Below, piece by piece: positions 1 through 7,316 of a stretch of DNA of 33,836 bases. How positions within the stretch are numbered: position 1 is the stretch's first letter; each line of letters starts with the position of its first letter. The notes under the pieces are model-generated. The model was given only the letters and a program-made list of their open reading frames with translations. It was not told where the DNA came from and did no database searches. The position numbers and the translations under genes are program-made. Origin of the DNA: a bacterium (GTDB lineage: Bacteria > UBA8248); NCBI GenBank assembly GCA_030922375.1, contig JAVEPB010000040.1, positions 1 to 33,836 on the forward strand. Reading direction: 5' to 3'.

Positions 1-17
1 GTCGAAGGAGATATCAA

Positions 18-386
18 ATGCCCTCGGACTCTGATCACATCCCGCAGCGGCCGCCCTTTATTCCGGGCACCCCCGAGGAACTCGACGCCGTCGCTGCCTC
101 GCCGGAAAATCACACCGTCGTTTTCGAGAACGAGTATGTTCGCGTTCTTCGCGACAACATTCCGCCGGGCGTCGTCGAAAAGAAACACACCCACGCCCGG
201 CCGAGCATTTTTGTCATCAACGCGAGCCTGGACATGGACTAATATAACGAGGAGGGCGAAATCGTCGCCAGAAGCGGCAAGCTCAAGGACGGCGAGCCCT
301 TTTGGGTGGAGCCCGAGGGGCTCCACTGGCTCGAAAACCACGATACCTTTGCGTTCGACGCGATTCGGGTGGAGATCAAGGTTTGA
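18..386 (+). pseudogene. Cupin-like small protein interrupted by in-frame TAA
   Basis: The frame from ATG 18 to TGA 384-386 would encode about 122 residues of a cupin-fold protein, but codon 75 (240-242) is TAA. The first part has the run N-H-T-V-V-F-E-N-E-Y-V-R-V and then K-K-H-T-H-A-R-P-S, which looks like the metal-binding histidine strand of a cupin. After the TAA the same frame continues with Y-N-E-E-G-E-I-V and ends W-L-E-N-H-D-T-F-A-F-D-A-I-R-V-E-I-K-V, a normal closing strand. A good ribosome binding site (GAAGGAGATATC) precedes ATG 18. The coherent sequence on both sides of the stop points to a recent nonsense mutation or a sequencing error in a Tyr-like codon. The function is unknown; similar small cupins often accompany catabolic dehydrogenases such as the next gene. 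TAA is not a known recoding codon here, so I treat it as a broken gene. Confidence 0.7.
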
Positions 387-607
387 GCCGCGGCGGCCGG
401 GAAGCGGGGATTTCAATACCGGAATCAAGCGGAATCCGATGATGACGATGTCCGGAATCCGGCGATTTCTGGAATCCGGCTATATATATGGATTTGCCGG
501 CGAAACGGGGCGAAGCGCTTCGCCCGCCAGTTGACCCGGACGAGTTTGACGCCTGACGATATTGTTTCGAAGGGCGATATAAGGACGCTACCCTCAAGGA
601 GTTTCGA

Positions 608-1735
608 ATGAGCAACGGAAACGGCAAGAAAAAACCAATCGGTCTGGCTATCGTCGGCTGCGGGAAGATCGGGCGAATCCGCGGCGAGTTGGCGCGCGAT
701 TATCCCGGCGTCGAGTGGCTCGGGCTCTGCGACATCGACGAGAAGGCGGGCCGGAAACTCGCCGAGGACACGGGCGCCGATTTCTTCACCACCGACTCGA
801 GGGAGCTGCTCGCCCGGTCCGAGGTGAACGCTGCCATTATCGCGACCGAGGAGAACGAGCACTTCGGGCCGGTCATGGACTCGGTCGAGCGGGGGCACGA
901 TTTTTTCATCGAAAAGCCGCTGGCCACGAACGCGCTGGAGTCCGCCGAAATCGTCAAGGCCATCGAGGGCGAGGGAATCGACGCCGTCGTCGGATACACC
1001 CAGCGCTTTCGTCGGAAATTCCTGGTGGTGAAGGAAAAGCTCCGGAACAACGCGCTCGGCGACATCACCACCGTGACGACCCGCGCCTTCATGAACCGCC
1101 TGGTCCCCATCGCCACGGTCGAGAAGACCGAACACCGGGGCAAGCTCACCCCGATGGTGGTGTCTGGCACCCATAGCCTGGATGTCTGCATGTGGCTTCT
1201 CGAGGGCAAAAAGCCCGTCGAGCTCTATGCGCGGTCGGTGGACCGGGCGCTGGGCGCCTCCTTCGGGACCAAGGACGCAACGACCGGCATCTTCTCGTTC
1301 GAGGACGGAACCATCTGGAGCATGAGCATTAGCTGGGCGCTTCCGGTTGTCTGGCCGGGCTCGGTGTACAGCCTCGAGATCGGCATCGTCGGGACCGAGG
1401 GCGTGCTCACCATCGACGACACCCACCGCGACATGGTGCTGGCGAGCGAGCGGGCCCAGCCCGCGGGCTACACACCCGAGATCACGCGCAACGTCGATTT
1501 CCTCACGAGCTATCCCCCCGGCGACATCGCCTTCGATCAACTCTGGGGGCCGATGCGCGAGGAGACGAACGCCTGGTACCAGCGGGTGCACGTCGGGCTC
1601 GACACACCCCACGCCACCGCCGCCGACGGACACCGCAACCTCATGATGACGATGGCGATGGATCTTTCGGCCAAGCGCGGACAGGCGCTCAAGCTGCCCG
1701 TCGATCCAGCCGAACTCGTCGCCGAACTGGGCTAA
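608..1735 (+). CDS. Gfo/Idh/MocA family NAD(P)-dependent oxidoreductase
   Basis: This 375-residue protein belongs to the Gfo/Idh/MocA family, cytoplasmic dehydrogenases that usually oxidise or reduce sugars, inositols or their derivatives. The N-terminal Rossmann fold shows G-C-G-K-I-G (about residues 18-23) followed by a C-D-I-D acidic strand end. The family signature E-K-P-L lies near residue 103, where the lysine contacts cofactor and substrate. The C-terminal half contains G-T-H-S-L-D-V-C-M-W, matching the conserved histidine helix that supplies the catalytic His. The length is typical. The start ATG 608 has an AAGGAG ribosome binding site (TCAAGGAGTTTCGA). It precedes the intact cupin by 34 bases and MaoC beyond that, probably as one transcript. 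The substrate cannot be read from sequence. Confidence 0.9.
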   Translation: MSNGNGKKKPIGLAIVGCGKIGRIRGELARDYPGVEWLGLCDIDEKAGRKLAEDTGADFFTTDSRELLARSEVNAAIIATEENEHFGPVMDSVERGHDFFIEKPLATNALESAEIVKAIEGEGIDAVVGYTQRFRRKFLVVKEKLRNNALGDITTVTTRAFMNRLVPIATVEKTEHRGKLTPMVVSGTHSLDVCMWLLEGKKPVELYARSVDRALGASFGTKDATTGIFSFEDGTIWSMSISWALPVVWPGSVYSLEIGIVGTEGVLTIDDTHRDMVLASERAQPAGYTPEITRNVDFLTSYPPGDIAFDQLWGPMREETNAWYQRVHVGLDTPHATAADGHRNLMMTMAMDLSAKRGQALKLPVDPAELVAELG

Positions 1736-1769
1736 TTTCGAATTGAATCTGTGATCAAAGGAGATCGAC

Positions 1770-2174
1770 ATGCCGTTTTATCAGGTGGCCGAGATGGCCG
1801 AATCGACGAGCAAGCTTAACGCCGCCATCACCCGAAAAACCGTAGCCGGGGAATTGATGAAAGCCGGGGTCGTGACCAAGCTCGAGGGCGAGGGTCCTCC
1901 CCTTCACATGCACCCCAACGAAGAGCAATTCGCGCTGATTCTCGAAGGAAAGCTTCATTACATCCTGGGCAATGAGGAACGCATCGTCGAAAAGGGCGAT
2001 TTGATCCATATTCCCCGGAACACAAACCACAGGAGCCGTGCCGTGGGCGGTTCGGCGGTGTTTTTCGCGGTGAAGAGCCCTTGCGGGGACGGGGAACTCG
2101 ATCAGGACTACAACATGGCCGAGGGCGCCGAGGAGGCCGAAAAATCCTTCCCGGGAGGAAACGGAGCCAGCTAA
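1770..2174 (+). CDS. Single-domain cupin protein
   Basis: This 134-residue protein has the two classic cupin motifs. Motif 1 appears as P-P-L-H-M-H-P-N-E-E-Q-F-A-L-I-L-E-G, with two His and a Glu as metal ligands. Motif 2 appears as G-D-L-I-H-I-P-R-N-T-N-H-R, supplying the last His. Such proteins bind Fe, Mn or Ni and are dioxygenases, isomerases or ligand sensors; the exact role is not deducible here. ATG 1770 has a strong AAAGGAGATCGAC ribosome binding site. The last 25 residues are rich in Glu and Ala and are probably a flexible tail. The gene lies 34 bases after the oxidoreductase and 24 bases before MaoC, which suggests co-transcription in a small catabolic unit. Confidence 0.88.
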   Translation: MPFYQVAEMAESTSKLNAAITRKTVAGELMKAGVVTKLEGEGPPLHMHPNEEQFALILEGKLHYILGNEERIVEKGDLIHIPRNTNHRSRAVGGSAVFFAVKSPCGDGELDQDYNMAEGAEEAEKSFPGGNGAS

Positions 2175-2198
2175 CCGGGCTGGTTTCGGCCAAGACGC

Positions 2199-2648
2199 AT
2201 GGCCAGATACTTTGACGACTTCAGTGTGGGTGACCGCTTCGTCAGCGAAAGCGCGGAGATCAGCGAGGAGGAGATCGTCGCGTTCGCCCGGCGATACGAC
2301 CCCCAGCCGTTTCACATCGACCACGAGGCGGCGAGTGCGTCTCCCTACGGGGGCCTGATCGCCAGCGGGTTTCACACCCTCTCTTTCGGGTTCCGCCTCT
2401 TCGTCGACACCGGCGCGATCGCCGATTGCGGGATGGGCTCGCCCGGCGTCGAGGCGATTCGCTGGCTGGCGCCCGTGCGGCCGAGCGACATCCTTCGCAC
2501 CGAGGCCGAAGTGGCGGCGATGCGCCCCTCGGGGTCGGACCCCGGTAGGGGGGTGTTGACGATGGATTTCTCGGTGATCAATCAGGACGATACGGCCGTT
2601 CTCACCATGCGGAGCGTGGTACTTGTCCGCCGGCAGGCGAGGGGGTAA
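2199..2648 (+). CDS. MaoC-like (R)-specific enoyl-CoA hydratase/dehydratase
   Basis: This 149-residue single hot-dog-fold protein is of the MaoC dehydratase family, which hydrates enoyl-CoA or dehydrates hydroxyacyl-CoA in the cytoplasm. The N-terminus F-D-D-F-S-V-G-D-R-F is the standard MaoC opening. The hydratase-2 motif is seen as R-Y-D-P-Q-P-F-H-I-D-H-E-A-A (about residues 33-46) with the catalytic Asp/His pair, followed by G-G-L-I-A-S-G-F-H-T. Length agrees with stand-alone family members. It is the last gene of the unit starting at 608, and a strong terminator follows within 25 bases. The acyl-CoA substrate is unknown; a mesaconyl- or crotonyl-type substrate is possible but is inference. 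Confidence 0.92.
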   Translation: MARYFDDFSVGDRFVSESAEISEEEIVAFARRYDPQPFHIDHEAASASPYGGLIASGFHTLSFGFRLFVDTGAIADCGMGSPGVEAIRWLAPVRPSDILRTEAEVAAMRPSGSDPGRGVLTMDFSVINQDDTAVLTMRSVVLVRRQARG

Positions 2649-2672
2649 GTCCGCGCGGCTTTCGCAGGACAT

Positions 2673-2723
2673 AAAACAAGAGGGCCCCGGCGTCCAGGGT
2701 GGATGCCGGGGCCCTCTTGTTTT
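2673..2723. terminator. Bidirectional intrinsic terminator, perfect 19-bp stem
   Basis: Bases 2673-2691 (AAAACAAGAGGGCCCCGGC) pair perfectly with 2705-2723, leaving a 13-base loop. The stem ends in A/T runs on both sides, so both strands give a GC hairpin followed by U residues. It separates the convergent MaoC (+) and EamA transporter (-) genes. Confidence 0.95.
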
Positions 2724-2739
2724 AACGAGAGCCTTCGTT

Positions 2740-3636
2740 TCAGCGGGAGAGGATTAGAGTCACCGCTCCGGCGATGATGGCCGCCGCTCCAGCCACCACG
2801 CGCAGGTTAATCCGTTCGTGTGACTGGAAAAAAATCCAGGCAATCGCGATGACGAAAAGCGGACGCGACTGCGCGATCGGAAAAGCGAACACCACGGGCG
2901 CCCGGGCGAGGGCCAGGTAAAGAAACGTCACGCCCAGGCTCGCCACCGTGCCGGTCAGGCAGAGGAGCCCCCACGTTTTCGCCGGCCAAGAGCCTAATTC
3001 GACTTTAGAGAGTTTTCCCGAGAGAAACGGTAGAAAGGCAATAATTCCCGCTGCGGTGGCGTAGAGGTTCGCCTGGTTGGCGGAGGCAAAAGCCGGAATC
3101 CCCTTGCGGGCGAGGACGGTCGAAACCCCGAGGGCGAGCGCGCTCATCAGGGCGAGGCTCATCCCCTTGAAGCGGTTTTGGGGCGATACCGGAGTGGCCC
3201 GGCCGGAGCCGCTCTGCACCACGAGTATCGAGCCGGCCAGCACGAGGACTGCGCCCGCCGCCAGCGGCATCTTCAGGGGCTCGCCCAGGAATAAAACCCC
3301 GAGAGCCGAGGCGAAAAAGACGTTGGTCGAGTTGGTGGCGCTGGTTCTGGCCGAGCCGATGTGCTGGGTGGCGGCGAGGATGAGCGTGCGCGCGGCGGTG
3401 ATCCGGAGGACGCCCGCGAGGGCGATAAAGACCATTGGCCACCCGGAGGCGGGCAGCGGGGTCCTAAAGTCCCCCATCGCGGCGGAAACCGAGGCCAAAA
3501 CGATGAGGCTGACAACCGCCGTTACCGAGGAGCCGAGGACGGGATCGATGCCCCGCACCGCCAGGCGGCCGAAAGTGTCTCGGAGCGCCAGCATGAAAGC
3601 CGCGCTCAGGGCGAAAACAGCCGCTGCCGTGTACAA
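2740..3636 (-). CDS. EamA/DMT-superfamily membrane transporter
   Basis: This 298-residue integral membrane protein has about ten hydrophobic segments in two repeated halves, the architecture of EamA (DUF6) drug/metabolite transporters. The first half includes R-T-S-A-T-N-S-T-N-V-F-F-A-S-A-L-G-V-L-F-L-G-E-P, matching the conserved end of the first EamA repeat with its L-G-E-P turn. The second half ends with F-F-Q-S-H-E-R-I-N, a diverged copy of that turn. Such proteins export amino acids or small metabolites, but the substrate is unknown. The start used is TTG 3636 with GGAG about 9 bases upstream. It is separated from the chelatase gene upstream (ends 3784) by 147 bases with short GTTCGGGCGC repeats. 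Confidence 0.88.
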   Translation of the reverse strand: MYTAAAVFALSAAFMLALRDTFGRLAVRGIDPVLGSSVTAVVSLIVLASVSAAMGDFRTPLPASGWPMVFIALAGVLRITAARTLILAATQHIGSARTSATNSTNVFFASALGVLFLGEPLKMPLAAGAVLVLAGSILVVQSGSGRATPVSPQNRFKGMSLALMSALALGVSTVLARKGIPAFASANQANLYATAAGIIAFLPFLSGKLSKVELGSWPAKTWGLLCLTGTVASLGVTFLYLALARAPVVFAFPIAQSRPLFVIAIAWIFFQSHERINLRVVAGAAAIIAGAVTLILSR

Positions 3637-3783
3637 ATCCGGTATCTCCGGAAAACGGGGTACAGAGGATACGCCGGGCGGAATAATCCTCGCATTCTGG
3701 CAGGTACGGGCGAGTTCGGGCGCGTTCGGGCGCGCCCGTGCCGGTGGGGACTAGGGCGATGCGGCTATTCTATGCGCCTTTTC

Positions 3784-4209
3784 CTAGAAAGAAAAAGCGG
3801 AGGGAACAGGTTCAAGGGACTCCAGAAGACGCTCCTCAACGATCTCGACCAGTTTGGGGTGAAAGCCCAGGTGCCCGCCGAGGTGAATCTCGACGGCGGG
3901 GTGGCGGCGGCGGCCCTCTTCCATGAAGCGGGGCAGGTCTTTTTGCACATGGTTGCCCAGGTGCAGGAAGTAGGGCAGGAGAATGATTCGATCCGCGCCG
4001 GCCTCGGCGTGAAAATCGATTCCCTCGGGGATCGAGGGGGCGTTGATCTCGAGGAAGGCCGCGCTGAACCGATAAGCGGGCCATTTGATCTGGAGGCGGT
4101 GAACGACCTCGTACATGGCTCCGTTGGCCGCCTCCGCGCGGCTTCCATGGCCGAGGAGGAGGCCGGCCGTTTGACCCGAATCCTCCGGACCGCCGCTCAG
4201 GACATGCAC
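3784..4209 (-). CDS. CbiX/SirB-type sirohydrochlorin chelatase
   Basis: This protein of about 141 residues is of the CbiX/SirB family, which inserts Fe2+ (or Co2+) into sirohydrochlorin. It shows the family opening L-L-L-G-H-G-S-R, the strand R-I-I-L-L-P-Y-F-L-H-L-G-N-H-V, whose second His is the expected metal-binding residue, and G-G-H-L-G-F-H-P-K-L near the end. One domain of this length matches the short CbiX form. The likely start is GTG 4209, overlapping the last codons of the reductase gene (ends 4197), with GGGGGAAGG just upstream; translational coupling is likely. With uroporphyrinogen-III synthase and the siroheme reductase in the same operon, the ferrochelatase role in siroheme synthesis is the best reading. 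The methyltransferase/dehydrogenase steps (CysG/CobA type) are not in the window. Confidence 0.88.
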   Translation of the reverse strand: MHVLSGGPEDSGQTAGLLLGHGSRAEAANGAMYEVVHRLQIKWPAYRFSAAFLEINAPSIPEGIDFHAEAGADRIILLPYFLHLGNHVQKDLPRFMEEGRRRHPAVEIHLGGHLGFHPKLVEIVEERLLESLEPVPSAFSF

Positions 4210-5999
4210 TCGCCTTCCCCCCGTTCGAGCACATAGGGCTCCGACCGGTTCCAGTCGATAAACAGGTCGGGGTCGTCTCCGAACTGGCCGCCGACATGGA
4301 GATCCCGAAGGGCTTCCTCGAAAGGTGCCTTTCCTGCGCGCGCATAGAACTCGTTGAAGCGCTCTCCGGCCAGCCGCTCTCTCAGGTAGAGGGCGAGGAT
4401 TTTCTTGAGCCCCTCGGGAACGCGCTTCGCCGGCAGACGAATGGAAATCCGGTCGCCGAGGCGCGTGTTTCCCCCGGTGTTCTCGTATTGTCCGCCGAGG
4501 AAAATTTCGTAGGCCGGTAGCATTTTCCCCTCCGCCCGGAGCGTTCCGCCGTGGAAGCCGATGTTGGCGAGATGGTGCTGGCCGCACGAATTCGGGCAGC
4601 CGCTCATCTTGATGTGCATCTCGCGGATGAGCGGGTCGTCGATGTTCATCTCCTTGAGCGTCTGGATGAGTTCCCCGCCCAGGCCCATGGAGGCGGTGAT
4701 TCCGAGCTTGCACGAGTCGGTCCCCGGGCAGGAGACGATGTCGGTGATCTCGTGCGCCCCCGCCTCGCCGAGCCCGGCCCGGCCGAGGTCGCGCCAGAGG
4801 GCGTAAAGATCTTCGTCCCGGACCCAGCGAAAGACGATATTTTGCTCAAAGCTCGTCCGGGCGCGGCCGCGCGAGTAGCGCCGGCTGATATCGGCCAGGC
4901 GGTAGAACTGGTCCGCCTCGATGTCCCCGAGGGGAATGCCCACCTCTACGGCATGGTAACCGGGCTGACGCTGCTCCCTGACGTTCTTGCTCCGCCATAC
5001 CGAAAAAGCCCACGAGTCGCCGTTCGGGCTCGCTGCGTTGCCGTTCATCGGCAGCGCCGCCGCGGGGAGGTCCGCCTCCTCGTCGTCCACCCAGAGGTAG
5101 GGGGTGGGATCGATGGGCGAGCTCGCCCATTCTTTCTTGAGTTCGTTCTCGACGCGCTCCTTGATCCCGTCGATGCCGATCCAGGAGACGAGGAATTTGA
5201 TGCGCGCCTTGAACCGGGTCTTGCGGAGCTCGCTGGAGTCGTTGAAGACCCGGAGGATCGCCTCGCTCACCCGAAGAAAATCGGCGACCGGAACAAAATC
5301 GTAAAGCACCTCGGCCGGCCGGGGCAGGGTGGCCAGGCCTCCTCCCACAAGAAGGCGGAAACCCTTGACCCGCTCGCCCGCCGCCTCGCGGATAACGGGG
5401 ATGAAGCCGAGGTCGTGGATTCCGGCGATAACATCGTCCGCGGCGGTGCTCGAAAAGGCCACCTTCCATTTCCGGGGAAGATCCTGGACCAAGGGCTTGC
5501 GGACGAAGTAGCGCACGAAGGCTCCGGCATAGGGAGTGGGGTCGAAAACCTCGTTCTTGTCGACGCCGGCGTAGGGCGAGCCGGTCACGTTGCGCACACA
5601 GTTTCCGCAGGCCTCCCTGGTGGAGAGGCCGGCCGCCCCCACGATTCTCAGAATCTCGGACGCCTGCTCGAGAGGAATGAAATGGTATTGAACATTTTCG
5701 CGGGTGGTGACGTGGCCCTTGTTCAGCGGCGCGAAGTCCCGGGCGACTTGCCCCAGGGCCTCGAGCTGGTCCGCCGTGACCCCGCCGAAGGGAAGTTTCA
5801 CCCGGACCATCTGGACGTCCGACTGCCGTTGGCCGTAGACCCCGCGCTTGAGGCGGTAGCCCATGAACTCTTTTTCGTCGAGGGTGCCGCCGCGGAACTT
5901 CGCCGCCTCGGTCTCGAAGTCGTCGAACTCCTCGGGCAGTATCGGAATCACCGCCCGGGCCTTGGTTTCATCGGCATATGGTGTGGATTGCGGGCTCAT
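4197..5999 (-). CDS. Ferredoxin-type nitrite/sulfite reductase (siroheme, 4Fe-4S)
   Basis: This 600-residue enzyme of the NirA/Sir family carries out six-electron reduction of nitrite to ammonia or sulfite to sulfide. It has two repeated ferredoxin-like and siroheme domains. The first half includes R-G-V-Y-G-Q-R and H-V-T-T-R-E-N-V-Q-Y-H-F, arginine-rich siroheme contacts. The 4Fe-4S ligands are C424 and C430 (C-P-G-T-D-S-C) and C468 and C472 (M-S-G-C-P-N-S-C-G-Q-H), the C-x5-C...C-x3-C family pattern. ATG 5999 is chosen because GGAGAAAGAA lies directly upstream; the frame is open to 6074 but without a better site. It follows hemD by 71 bases and overlaps cbiX. Nitrite versus sulfite as substrate is not settled by the visible motifs. 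Confidence 0.93.
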   Translation of the reverse strand: MSPQSTPYADETKARAVIPILPEEFDDFETEAAKFRGGTLDEKEFMGYRLKRGVYGQRQSDVQMVRVKLPFGGVTADQLEALGQVARDFAPLNKGHVTTRENVQYHFIPLEQASEILRIVGAAGLSTREACGNCVRNVTGSPYAGVDKNEVFDPTPYAGAFVRYFVRKPLVQDLPRKWKVAFSSTAADDVIAGIHDLGFIPVIREAAGERVKGFRLLVGGGLATLPRPAEVLYDFVPVADFLRVSEAILRVFNDSSELRKTRFKARIKFLVSWIGIDGIKERVENELKKEWASSPIDPTPYLWVDDEEADLPAAALPMNGNAASPNGDSWAFSVWRSKNVREQRQPGYHAVEVGIPLGDIEADQFYRLADISRRYSRGRARTSFEQNIVFRWVRDEDLYALWRDLGRAGLGEAGAHEITDIVSCPGTDSCKLGITASMGLGGELIQTLKEMNIDDPLIREMHIKMSGCPNSCGQHHLANIGFHGGTLRAEGKMLPAYEIFLGGQYENTGGNTRLGDRISIRLPAKRVPEGLKKILALYLRERLAGERFNEFYARAGKAPFEEALRDLHVGGQFGDDPDLFIDWNRSEPYVLERGEGECMS

Positions 6000-6070
6000 T
6001 TCTTTCTCCTGGTGGTTATCGGCTTTTCTAGGAGCCGGAATTTTGTATAAATTCTTCTTACTCTCAAGGG

Positions 6071-6904
6071 TCAACTTTTTTCGACCGGGTACATTCGCGC
6101 GAGATCCTGAAGCAGACCGCCCATCCGCTGGCTTTCAGCCTCGAGGGCGGGCTCGACCCCGTTCTCGCGGATCGCATCGCTCGTCACCGGGCCGATCGAG
6201 GCCGTGGCGACACTTTCGTTCAGAGCGGCGGTCAACTCCTCGGCCTGGCCCGTCTCGTCCGCCGCGCCGAAAAGATTATTCACCGCCGGTGGGCTGGTGA
6301 ACGTGATGGCGTCGATTCCGCCATCGAGAAGGCGGCCGATAAGTCGGGAGACGGCCCCGGGGTCCTCGGACGGGAGGATCCGGTAGGGGGAGCCGTGAAT
6401 CAGCCGCACTCCGTAGGGAGCGAGGGCCCGGGGAAGGGCGCTTGGCATCGCTCCCGGCGTTTGGATGAATACCGAGGCGCCGTTCCCCCCGGCTTCGGTG
6501 ATTTCCCCGGCTTCGGTTAGAGACGCGATGACGCCCTCGGTGGTTCCCGGCTCGGCCTGGTAGTCGGGCGGCCGGCCACCCTCCCTGAGCGCCCGTAGGG
6601 CTTTTCTTCCACGTGAGAGGACCTTGGCGGCCTTGAGGCTCTCGAGATAGGCTCCGGCACAGCCGATCCTTTCTGCGGCATCGAATAGGGCCCGGACACC
6701 CACCCCGGTATAGAAAACCGCCCAGTCCACTCCCCCGATAACTTCCCTGACCAGACGCTCGGCCTCTTGGGTTGAATCCTCGAAGCGAAGGCTCACTGTT
6801 GAGGCGATATAGGGCTCTCCTCCCAAGCGGCGGACCAGCTCCGACATCTCGCCGGCGCGCCGCTGGCCAGTGATGGCGATAATGCGGCCGTCAAGACTGG
6901 GCAA
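6071..6904 (-). CDS. hemD: Uroporphyrinogen-III synthase
   Basis: This 277-residue protein matches HemD, which cyclises hydroxymethylbilane to uroporphyrinogen III, the branch point to heme and siroheme. It opens with L-D-G-R-I-I-A-I-T-G-Q-R-R-A-G-E-M, a typical HemD first strand. The family's V-F-Y-T-G-V-G-V-R and I-T-F-T-S-P-P-A-V-N-N-L segments are present, with A-S-I-G-P-V-T-S-D-A-I-R-E-N-G in the C-terminal part (the G-P-x-T signature). Sequence between motifs is poorly conserved, as usual for HemD. The start is taken as TTG 6904, inside the 3-prime end of the zinc-ribbon gene, implying coupling. The same operon continues with a siroheme enzyme and chelatase, so this copy probably serves siroheme supply. 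Confidence 0.88.
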   Translation of the reverse strand: MPSLDGRIIAITGQRRAGEMSELVRRLGGEPYIASTVSLRFEDSTQEAERLVREVIGGVDWAVFYTGVGVRALFDAAERIGCAGAYLESLKAAKVLSRGRKALRALREGGRPPDYQAEPGTTEGVIASLTEAGEITEAGGNGASVFIQTPGAMPSALPRALAPYGVRLIHGSPYRILPSEDPGAVSRLIGRLLDGGIDAITFTSPPAVNNLFGAADETGQAEELTAALNESVATASIGPVTSDAIRENGVEPALEAESQRMGGLLQDLARMYPVEKS

Positions 6905-7103
6905 CGAGGATACGCTTTTGATACGCGGGGGATTGAATTTCCCATTTTATTTCAATGGTTTGGGGAGGAATCGCGAGTGATTGACCTCCCGCCAGGAACT
7001 CCCAGTCACGGCACCTGTCGCAAACCGGGCCGAAGGGGCCAATATGGTCCGTGGGGGAGAATTCACCGCATTCCGTGCATTCGACTGCCTGTAGTTTGCT
7101 CAT
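6891..7103 (-). CDS. Small zinc-ribbon protein heading the siroheme operon
   Basis: This 70-residue protein starts at ATG 7103 (M-S-K-L-Q-A-V-E-C). It carries two C-x2-C knuckles, C9/C12 (C-T-E-C-G) and C28/C31 (C-D-R-C-R-D-W), spaced by 15 residues, a zinc-ribbon or rubredoxin-like metal site. The rest is a short beta-rich tail. It is the first gene of the operon that continues with hemD, the siroheme reductase and the chelatase, and it overlaps hemD by 14 bases. An AGGGG ribosome binding site precedes the start and a consensus-like promoter lies about 50 bases upstream. No family is recognised. It could be an electron carrier for the reductase, a metal chaperone or a regulator; these are guesses from context. 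Confidence 0.78.
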   Translation of the reverse strand: MSKLQAVECTECGEFSPTDHIGPFGPVCDRCRDWEFLAGGQSLAIPPQTIEIKWEIQSPAYQKRILVAQS

Positions 7104-7152
7104 GTCATTGCCCCTACAAAATAATGATTTTAACCTGACTGATACGTTCATA

Positions 7153-7181
7153 TATATTGCAAATAAGATACAGTCTGTCAA
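7153..7181 (-). promoter_or_regulatory. Probable sigma-70-type promoter of the siroheme operon
   Basis: On the minus strand TTGACA (7181-7176) matches the -35 consensus perfectly. A 17-base spacer leads to AATATA/TATATA (7158-7151) as the -10. The zinc-ribbon start codon lies about 50 bases downstream. Confidence 0.55.
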
Positions 7182-7190
7182 GTATAAAAT

Positions 7191-7219
7191 TTAACATACA
7201 TAAGTAAATTACTTATGTA
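7191..7219 (+). promoter_or_regulatory. Possible promoter of the selenoprotein operon
   Basis: TTAACA (7191-7196), a 17-base spacer and TATGTA (7214-7219) form a weak -35/-10 pair pointing toward the gene at 7317. It overlaps the 25-bp palindrome, so a protein bound there could block it. The match is modest. Confidence 0.35.
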
Positions 7220-7220
7220 T
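7196..7220. promoter_or_regulatory. Perfect 25-bp palindrome, candidate operator
   Basis: ATACATAAGTAA (7196-7207) is followed by a single central A and then its exact reverse complement (7209-7220). The AT-rich site lies between two divergent operons. Its centre is about 62 bases upstream of the expected start of the minus-strand transcript, a usual activator distance, and it overlaps the possible plus-strand promoter. No regulator family is recognised from the half-site. Confidence 0.7.
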
Positions 7221-7316
7221 AGGTCGGATGTTCTATTTCTTGCGGGAAAGCGGTTGTGCGATAATCCAGGGAGACGCCATGCTATCCCGGATTCAGCCAA
7301 ATAAAGGGGACAATTC

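Noticed and set aside
240-242. Recoding of TAA in the first cupin
   Set aside because: TAA is not used for selenocysteine or pyrrolysine and no supporting RNA structure was noticed, so a mutation or error is more likely.
425-1771. Long minus-strand frame of 448 codons
   Set aside because: It is antisense to the clear Gfo/Idh/MocA gene and shows composition typical of a high-GC shadow frame, with no domain.
4551-6050. Plus-strand frame of 499 codons
   Set aside because: It is antisense to the nitrite/sulfite reductase, whose Fe-S motifs are unambiguous.
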